Positions 5,967 to 9,788 of a stretch of 9,788 bases of DNA are shown here, in pieces (within the stretch, counting starts at the first letter, position 1; each line of letters starts with the position of its first letter). The translations under genes were made by a program, and so were the position numbers. The notes under the pieces were generated by a model. The model was not told the origin of the DNA, searched no databases, and saw only the letters and a program-made list of their open reading frames with translations. Source of the DNA: B13-G4 sp030606805 (GTDB lineage: Bacteria > Desulfobacterota > Desulfobacteria > Desulfobacterales > ETH-SRB1); assembly GCA_030606805.1 (NCBI GenBank), contig JAUWFS010000126.1:1-9788 (forward strand), written 5' to 3'.

Positions 5967-6899
5967 ATGAAACATGAAAGAGGAAAACTCTTGAGCGCAG
6001 TTGCCTTTGATGCGATTTGTCATGGCATATCTCTGCTTGACACCGATTTAAACATACTTCTGGTTAACAAAACAGTTGAAAAATGGTACTCCCATGCCCT
6101 CCCTGTCATAGGCAGAAAATGTTACGAAGCCTACCATGGAAAAAGTAAATGTTGTGAGCTTTGCCCCGTGGAAAGATCTCTCAAGAACCATAGTGTTCAG
6201 CACGAAATCGTGCCCGTGGTTGAGCCGGATGGAGCGGAGGGATGGCGGGAGGTCTCCGCTTTTCCTGTTTTTGGTCAAAACGCAACTCTGACAGGTGTCG
6301 TTGTATGTGTTCGAGAGATTAAAGGCCGAAAAGAAGTAGAAGATCCGCGAAAAGAGTACTGCGAGTTAGAAAAACATCTTCATGAACGAACAACAGAGCT
6401 TTCAAAAACCAAAAAAGAACTAGAGGCGACAATATCTAATCTCAAGAAGGCTGAAAAATACAAAAAGAAAACAAGTACGAAATTAAAGGAAACAAATACG
6501 GCTCTCAAGGTTTTGATGCAACAAAGAATCGAAGCCAAAACAGAGATTGAAGAGATGGTATTGCTGAATGCAAATGAACTAATTATGCCTTTTTTGGAAA
6601 GATTAAAAAAGAGTAGATTGGATAGCAAACAAAAGGCCTATGTAAATATCATCGAATCAAATTTGAATGATATTGTTGCGCCGTTGGTGCGCGAATTTTC
6701 CAAAATAAATTTGAAGCTCACTCACACGGAAATTCAGGTAACAAATCTTGTCAAGCAGGGTAAAACGACAAAAGAAATCGCAGAATTCATGAATCTGGCC
6801 ACAAGTACAATCGACACTCACAGGAACAAAATCAGGAAGAAACTTTTCATAAAAAATAAAAAGATAAACCTTAGAACCCACCTTTTTTCCACCTCATAA
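5967..6899 (+). CDS. PAS domain, coiled-coil, LuxR-type HTH transcriptional regulator
   Basis: This is a soluble one-component sensor-regulator: an N-terminal PAS domain would sense a signal and the C-terminal helix-turn-helix binds DNA. The product has 310 residues and no membrane segment. PAS spans about 9-122 (FDAICHGISLLDTDLNILLVNKT at its start) and carries a cysteine cluster, Cys52 and CCELCP with Cys62, Cys63 and Cys66. A long charged coiled coil covers about 125-195. A helical linker follows, and then the LuxR/FixJ HTH at 251-305 (LTHTEIQVTNLVKQGKTTKEI, then STIDTHRNKIRKKL). No receiver domain or histidine kinase is present, and none is encoded nearby. The ATG at 5967 has a good ribosome-binding site. 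The cysteines could bind a metal, heme or FeS cofactor, or act as a redox switch; this is inference. The target genes are unknown. Confidence 0.92.
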   Translation: MKHERGKLLSAVAFDAICHGISLLDTDLNILLVNKTVEKWYSHALPVIGRKCYEAYHGKSKCCELCPVERSLKNHSVQHEIVPVVEPDGAEGWREVSAFPVFGQNATLTGVVVCVREIKGRKEVEDPRKEYCELEKHLHERTTELSKTKKELEATISNLKKAEKYKKKTSTKLKETNTALKVLMQQRIEAKTEIEEMVLLNANELIMPFLERLKKSRLDSKQKAYVNIIESNLNDIVAPLVREFSKINLKLTHTEIQVTNLVKQGKTTKEIAEFMNLATSTIDTHRNKIRKKLFIKNKKINLRTHLFSTS

Positions 6900-6922
6900 T
6901 ATGGATATTTGATCCATATTAT
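6896..6922 (+). terminator. Hairpin overlapping the PAS-LuxR stop codon
   Basis: ATAATATGGAT (6896-6906) pairs perfectly with ATCCATATTAT (6912-6922) around a 5-nt loop. The stop codon TAA (6897-6899) lies in the left arm. No proper T-run follows, so as a terminator it is weak. Its right half is duplicated at 9069-9096. Confidence 0.4.
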
Positions 6923-6931
6923 ATCCCCAAT
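6904..6931 (+). repeat. 28-nt direct repeat, copy 1
   Basis: The 28 bases from GATATTTGATCC to TATCCCCAAT match 9069-9096 at 27 positions, in the same orientation, with one G/A change. This copy forms the right half of the hairpin at the end of the PAS-LuxR gene. Confidence 0.75.
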
Positions 6932-6981
6932 TTTCCTCCACCAACCCCAAGCTCCAAGCAGCTCACAAAGGGAAAATTTTC

Positions 6982-7284
6982 GTAATAGTTCACCACGGAT
7001 TTTCACGGAATTACACTGAATTATCAAAATATTCTTCTCAACATTGCAAACTTCTCTGCACCAAAATTAAACAATAACCCCACTCTCAAGCGAGTTGTTT
7101 TAAGATAATTGATCAACTGAGCTTCATCCTGATTTGTTATCTTTTTTATGGCCTTGTTTTCTATGGTCTTTGTATACTTCCCGTGCTGCACCTATGGTTT
7201 TATAGCTCAAATCTTCGTATAGTAAATTACTCATTGTTTATAATTTTCAGTGAAACTCCGTGTTGTTCCGTGGTGAACCATTAC
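6982..7284. mobile_element. Inverted-repeat unit carrying a GxxExxY gene remnant
   Basis: GTAATAGTTCACCACGG (6982-6998) and its near-complement at 7268-7284 match at 16 of 17 positions. Internal blocks CACGGA and CACTGA followed by ATTAT continue the symmetry to about 7024 and 7240, immediately bordering the remnant gene. The 303-bp unit therefore consists of two roughly 40-bp imperfect inverted arms around one small broken gene. It ends 7 bp from the stop codon of the ATPase. No transposase is present. Mobility is inferred from the layout only. Confidence 0.5.
7024..7234 (-). pseudogene. GxxExxY-family protein, internally deleted and frameshifted
   Basis: Reading from an ATG at 7234 gives MSNLLYEDLSYKTIGAAREV and then YK, a typical N-terminus of GxxExxY (PD-(D/E)XK-like) proteins. 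The frame then runs into nonsense and stops. In the next frame, from about 7175, the sequence encodes KTIENKAIKKITNQDEAQLI, then NYLKTTRLRVGLLFNFGAEK and FAMLRRIF with a stop at 7024-7026, a typical family C-terminus. Intact members have about 120-130 residues, so roughly 50-60 central residues are missing, including the name-giving GxxExxY motif and most of the presumed nuclease core. The two halves are fused out of frame. No strong ribosome-binding site is seen. Identification of both ends is from memory of the family and not from a search. Confidence 0.8.
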
Positions 7285-7290
7285 AAATTT

Positions 7291-8532
7291 TCAAAAATAT
7301 TTGGCCGGGATTTGCATAATATTATCGCTCAGGAATTCAATTTTATCTGAGTTATTTATTAGTATCCCTAAAGGAGCATTAGTATCTTTTAAAAAATTCT
7401 TCAATGCCGTCAGCATCCCTTTTTTAATTTTATAGCCCAGCTTGATCTCAATTGGGATAACGCCAAAAGGAGCGTCTATAATAAGATCTATTTCCGATTT
7501 GTCCCTGGTTCTGTAAAAATAAAAATCAATACCTGCTGTTAATGTGCACTGAAAGCCTCTTATAATTTCTTCTACAACAAAAGATTCAAATGAAAAACCT
7601 GCCACCGGGTGGATTAATAAGTTATCAAGACTATTAATTTTCAAGAGATGATGCAGTATTCCCTGGTCACGGAAAAAACCTTTGGGCATCTTTTGCACTT
7701 TCTTTAATTTATTTTTTTCATAACTTCTCAGATTGCGCCATATAAATGTATTATGAATTATTTCAAGATACTCTTTTGAGGTAACGGAGCTGACTTCCAA
7801 TGCCCTGGCTATGTCTGACTGATTAATAATTTTGCCGGAGTGAAAGGACAGAGTCTGGATAAAAAGACGAAAATTATGAGGGCTGATTCTGGGGAAAAGG
7901 CGTTGAATATCTCTCCTGATATAATCCGAAAAATATTCATCCATCCATAAACCGTGAAACTCAGGAGTATCACAACCTTTTATCCTGGGCTCAGGGTAAC
8001 CGCCTAACTGCCAGTGGTCGTATATCTGTTTGACATCCAACTCTGGCTTTAAACCTGAAATCCGGTCTAAATCCGGTCTATCCTGAGAAAGCAGGGAGTA
8101 AATTTGCGAAAGAGGTTTGTCATAAAATTCTGCTGCCTTAAATGGCCAAAGTTCAATAGTTGCAATTCGCCCGGCCATGCTTTCGGACAGCCCTTTGACT
8201 ATTTCAGGCGAACTTGACCCTGTAAGCAGAAACCTGCCGACTGCTTTTCTGTCTTGGTCAATGACACCTCTTAATACCTTGAATAATTCCGGGTATTGCT
8301 GGGCCTCATCAATAATAGTTTTTTCACTTTGCCTGGCAAAAAAACCTAATGGATCACTTGTTATCAGTTGATAGTCATCCGGTCTCTCCAGATCATAGTA
8401 TTTCCAATCCGGACGGATATTTTTAATTAGTGTTGATTTTCCACATTGCCGTGAACCAATAATGGCAACAACCGGGAACATATCCAAAAGCCGGTCTATT
8501 TTTTGCTCGATCAATCTCTTTTTATACATCAT
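7291..8532 (-). CDS. AAA ATPase with DUF4143 C-terminal domain
   Basis: The 413-residue protein belongs to the AAA_14/DUF4143 family, whose cellular role is not settled. The P-loop is IGSRQCGKSTL (25-35) and Walker B is TIIDEAQQ (72-79). FLLTGSSSPE (101-110) is the sensor-like strand and AGRIATIELWPF (120-131) is a further family signature. QLGGYPEP (175-182) starts the DUF4143 part, followed by a winged-helix-like segment (about 220-280). The C-terminus has a PD-(D/E)XK-like pattern, EIDLIIDAPF (347-356) and IPIEIKLG (359-366), with Asp349, Glu362 and Lys364. Two in-frame ATGs (8532 and 8529) begin the gene. Both lie in a perfect 15-bp hairpin that also covers the only ribosome-binding site. 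It stands alone, is complete, and has no partner gene. Members are often orphan genes of accessory regions. Confidence 0.92.
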   Translation of the reverse strand: MMYKKRLIEQKIDRLLDMFPVVAIIGSRQCGKSTLIKNIRPDWKYYDLERPDDYQLITSDPLGFFARQSEKTIIDEAQQYPELFKVLRGVIDQDRKAVGRFLLTGSSSPEIVKGLSESMAGRIATIELWPFKAAEFYDKPLSQIYSLLSQDRPDLDRISGLKPELDVKQIYDHWQLGGYPEPRIKGCDTPEFHGLWMDEYFSDYIRRDIQRLFPRISPHNFRLFIQTLSFHSGKIINQSDIARALEVSSVTSKEYLEIIHNTFIWRNLRSYEKNKLKKVQKMPKGFFRDQGILHHLLKINSLDNLLIHPVAGFSFESFVVEEIIRGFQCTLTAGIDFYFYRTRDKSEIDLIIDAPFGVIPIEIKLGYKIKKGMLTALKNFLKDTNAPLGILINNSDKIEFLSDNIMQIPAKYF

Positions 8533-8559
8533 TTTTAAAGGCTACCTTTAAAAATGATG
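8527..8559 (-). promoter_or_regulatory. Perfect 15-bp hairpin enclosing the ATPase start site
   Basis: CATCATTTTTAAAGG (8527-8541) and CCTTTAAAAATGATG (8545-8559) are perfect reverse complements with a 3-nt loop. On the minus-strand mRNA the 5' arm ends in AAAGG, the only Shine-Dalgarno-like sequence. The 3' arm holds both start codons. If the stem forms, ribosome access is blocked, so it may act as a translational switch or thermometer. Confidence 0.65.
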
Positions 8560-8588
8560 GCTGTCAAGTAGAAAGTGCATTCCAGATA

Positions 8589-8694
8589 TATAGACTGTCA
8601 CATATTAAATTGCACAAGGCTAGAGGAAGAAGGCTGTATTTGTAATACGCCGACGACCGATAACGCAGTGGAATTTAATATGTGACAGTCTATA
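8589..8694 (-). repeat. 106-bp palindromic element, copy 2
   Basis: Two 27-nt arms (8589-8615 and 8668-8694) pair at 26 of 27 positions around a 52-nt core (8616-8667). Length and architecture equal those of copy 1 at 4581-4686, in reverse orientation. Its ends are again TATAGACT and AGTCTATA. It lies 57 bp upstream of the ATPase start codon, between that gene and the gene-poor right end. Confidence 0.85.
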
Positions 8695-8829
8695 GACCCC
8701 ACCAACCGCTAAAGCTCAAGTCTTCAGGGCAGCCAGGACGTTTACACCAGGCATCAGGGCCACGTCATTTAGGCTAATAACCTCCTGAATTCACAAGAAT
8801 TGCTTACTTATTCAATTTTCAATAAATTC
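8695..8829. other. Intergenic stretch with a short open minus-strand segment
   Basis: A 24-codon open segment on the minus strand (8790 down to a stop at 8716-8718) would read ISLNDVALMPGVNVLAALKT at its end. It has G+C-rich third positions and follows an AGGAGG, but no proper start codon. It may be a gene remnant. Nothing else is seen. Confidence 0.25.
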
Positions 8830-9010
8830 GAAGCTCGAAGCTCGAAATCCGAAACAAATACGAATGACCAAAATTCAAAATTCTAAACGGGTTGAGCCCC
8901 GCAAATATTGGATAACTGCCTGAAATGTTTTGGTCATTTGATATTCGAAATTAGATATTGTTTCGAGTTTCGATATTCGGATTTCGGATTTCGGATTTGT
9001 AAGCGCTTAC
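8830..9010. repeat. Long imperfect inverted repeat built from heptamers
   Basis: The left arm has consecutive heptamers GAAGCTC, GAAGCTC, GAAATCC and GAAACAA (8830-8857), then AATGACCAAAA (8863-8873). The right arm has the perfect complement TTTTGGTCATT (8928-8938), then TTGTTTCGAG and repeated GGATTTC units up to 8999. The right edge is a perfect 12-bp palindrome, GTAAGCGCTTAC (8999-9010). In between lies a small GGG-TTGAG-CCC hairpin. Seven-base periodicity is shared with the array at 5403-5444 although the units differ. Confidence 0.75.
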
Positions 9011-9068
9011 GTCCCCAAAAACTCCTAATATTAAAGCTTTAGCACCGACTTTGACGTTTCCCTATATA

Positions 9069-9096
9069 GATATTTAATCCATATTATATCCCCAAT
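9069..9096 (+). repeat. 28-nt direct repeat, copy 2
   Basis: It matches 27 of 28 bases with 6904-6931. Here the left half of the hairpin seen at the end of the PAS-LuxR gene is missing, so this copy cannot fold the same way. It may be what is left of the 3' end of a lost paralogous gene, but no upstream coding remnant is recognisable. Confidence 0.7.
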
Positions 9097-9209
9097 CTTT
9101 CAATATTGCACATTCCAGAAGAATTTTGTATTGATGACATCATTATTTATGTAAACCTATCATTTGGAACAAGCTATGAAACACACCCGTCAGAAAGTAT
9201 CAATATAAC

Positions 9210-9253
9210 GCCTCCAAGGGGGTCATATTCCCTTGGAGGCTTTTTCTGTTTTT
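9210..9253 (+). terminator. Strong intrinsic terminator
   Basis: GCCTCCAAGGG (9210-9220) and CCCTTGGAGGC (9230-9240) form a perfect 11-bp GC-rich stem with a 9-nt loop, directly followed by TTTTTCTGTTTTT. This is the best terminator in the window, yet no sizeable gene precedes it on the plus strand. A 10-codon frame (9176-9208, MKHTRQKVSI) with GGAA 6 nt upstream ends one base before the stem. The transcript that ends here could be a small RNA or a short leader peptide message. Confidence 0.85.
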
Positions 9254-9445
9254 AGTTCCGTGAAAAGCCAAAGCCATTGAGAAGCGGGACCGGAAGCTGG
9301 TACCTCACAGAGACGGCATCGGCAAAGCCATACGAACCCGTCTCAAACTTTCAAAGATCTTTTGACAAATTAACAACTCTCAGGGGTTGAGTTTACAAAC
9401 TCATTAGAAGCTGCAAATTGGATAACAGCGGAAAGGAGTAAAAAC
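9254..9445 (+). other. Hairpin-rich stretch upstream of a 49-codon reading frame
   Basis: Several local stems are visible: ACCGG-AAG-CTGGT (about 9289-9301); GAGACGG (9310-9316) with CCGTCTC (9338-9344) enclosing GGC-AAA-GCC (9321-9329); and GAGTTT-AC-AAACTC (9389-9402). A ribosome-binding site and start codon follow at 9432-9448. The layout resembles a structured 5' leader, but I can match it to no known riboswitch class. No promoter is evident. A remnant of a lost gene is an alternative: one frame at 9260-9358 is open for about 33 codons without a start. Confidence 0.35.
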
Positions 9446-9595
9446 ATGAGACTTTTTTGGCAAAACTTGCAGGCGTACTGGTGCCCTCTGATCGGCACAT
9501 TTGTGCAACAGCCGGCAGCTCTGGCTACCAACTTAAAGCGGGACACTTTTCGCCATTTTGGCTCTAAGGCAATTCCACAATCAAGCAAAATTTAA
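9446..9595 (+). CDS. Possible small protein, 49 residues
   Basis: An ATG at 9446 is preceded by AAAGGAG (9432-9438) at an ideal 7-nt spacing, the best ribosome-binding site in this part of the window. The frame gives 49 residues, MRLFWQNLQAYWCPLIGTFV at the start and DTFRHFGSKAIPQSSKI at the end. The first 28 residues are moderately hydrophobic and aromatic but not a clear membrane helix; the rest is basic. I recognise no family. The last third of the frame overlaps the left arm of a 23-nt inverted repeat, and the stop lies inside its loop. It could be a genuine small protein, a leader peptide, or the broken start of a larger gene. Confidence 0.4.
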   Translation: MRLFWQNLQAYWCPLIGTFVQQPAALATNLKRDTFRHFGSKAIPQSSKI

Positions 9596-9647
9596 GGAGT
9601 TGCTAACAGATTGAATTTACGGGCTGTCCCGGCTTAAGTTGGTAGCC
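9523..9647. repeat. Inverted repeat around the end of the 49-codon frame
   Basis: GGCTACCAACTTAAAGCGGG (start of arm 9523-9545) is complementary to the arm at 9625-9647 at 21 of 23 positions, with a 79-nt loop. Just upstream are two smaller hairpins, GTGCC with GGCAC (9481-9498) and GCCGG with CTGGC (about 9511-9525). There is no T-run after the right arm. Confidence 0.7.
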
Positions 9648-9671
9648 CAATCGGTCTGTCAAAAATCGTAG

Positions 9672-9770
9672 ATGCAATGACCAATCTAAGATAATTGCAT
9701 TAAAGTGTATGGAAAATCATATAAATGTTGAAAATCCCAAAGCCGCCTTTGCTTCCAATTTTTATATGAT
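9672..9770. repeat. Two small inverted repeats at the right edge
   Basis: ATGCAAT (9672-9678) pairs with ATTGCAT (9694-9700). Next, ATCATATAAA (9716-9725) pairs perfectly with TTTATATGAT (9761-9770) and encloses a CAAAG-CCGC-CTTTG hairpin (9738-9751). No gene is seen from 9596 to the end of the window. Confidence 0.5.
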
Positions 9771-9788
9771 GATGATATTTTATAATAA

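Noticed and set aside
9310..9344. Cyclic-di-GMP (GEMM) riboswitch, suggested by GGCAAAGCC
   Set aside because: The other conserved GEMM blocks and the two-helix layout are not found around it.
9370..9588. 72-codon frame on the minus strand
   Set aside because: It has no ribosome-binding site, lies opposite the better-supported plus-strand frame, and shows no recognisable motif.
9523..9647. Integron attC site or retron RNA
   Set aside because: The attC core motifs are absent, and no reverse transcriptase or integron integrase is encoded in the window.

Overview
The window is AT-rich (roughly 40% G+C by eye) and looks like a chromosomal segment of a Desulfobacterota (deltaproteobacterial) anaerobe, most likely Desulfobacterales. 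That placement is an inference. It rests on a tight fatty-acid operon with an embedded acyl-CoA dehydrogenase, a PAS-LuxR regulator with a Cys cluster, a DUF4143 ATPase, and the many palindromic repeats between genes. No taxonomic marker such as rRNA is present.

Left part (108-4317, minus strand): a five-gene operon read right to left, rpmF - acyl-CoA dehydrogenase - fabG - acpP - fabF. The gaps are 3 and 2 bases for the first junctions, with ribosome-binding sites inside the end of the preceding gene. The operon couples ribosomal protein L32 to type II fatty acid synthesis: ACP carries the chain, FabF condenses, FabG reduces. plsX, fabH and fabD, which often sit between rpmF and fabG, are absent, and an acyl-CoA dehydrogenase takes their place. 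A probable sigma-70 promoter lies at 4390-4418.

Middle (4559-5400, plus strand): tRNA-Gln(CUG) sits between two different palindromic elements (4581-4686 and 4793-4936) and is followed by an intrinsic terminator (4942-4984). Next comes an unrecognised 113-residue protein gene. The gap after it holds six tandem heptamers and a nested inverted repeat.

Right part: a soluble PAS / coiled-coil / LuxR-HTH regulator (5967-6899, plus). After it lies a 303-bp inverted-repeat unit containing a GxxExxY-family gene ruined by an internal out-of-frame deletion (7024-7234, minus). Then comes an AAA/DUF4143 ATPase (7291-8532, minus) whose ribosome-binding site and start codons are buried in a perfect 15-bp hairpin. 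The last 1.2 kb has no long gene. It holds a second copy of the 106-bp palindromic element, a long inverted repeat rich in heptamers, a strong terminator (9210-9253), a structured stretch, and a 49-codon reading frame with an excellent ribosome-binding site.

The strongest unusual signals are: the pair of 106-bp palindromes, whose stems differ by paired compensatory changes; the GxxExxY remnant framed by inverted repeats; the start-codon hairpin of the ATPase; and the structured, unidentified 9254-9650 stretch. The fatty-acid operon with its embedded dehydrogenase is the main metabolic oddity.
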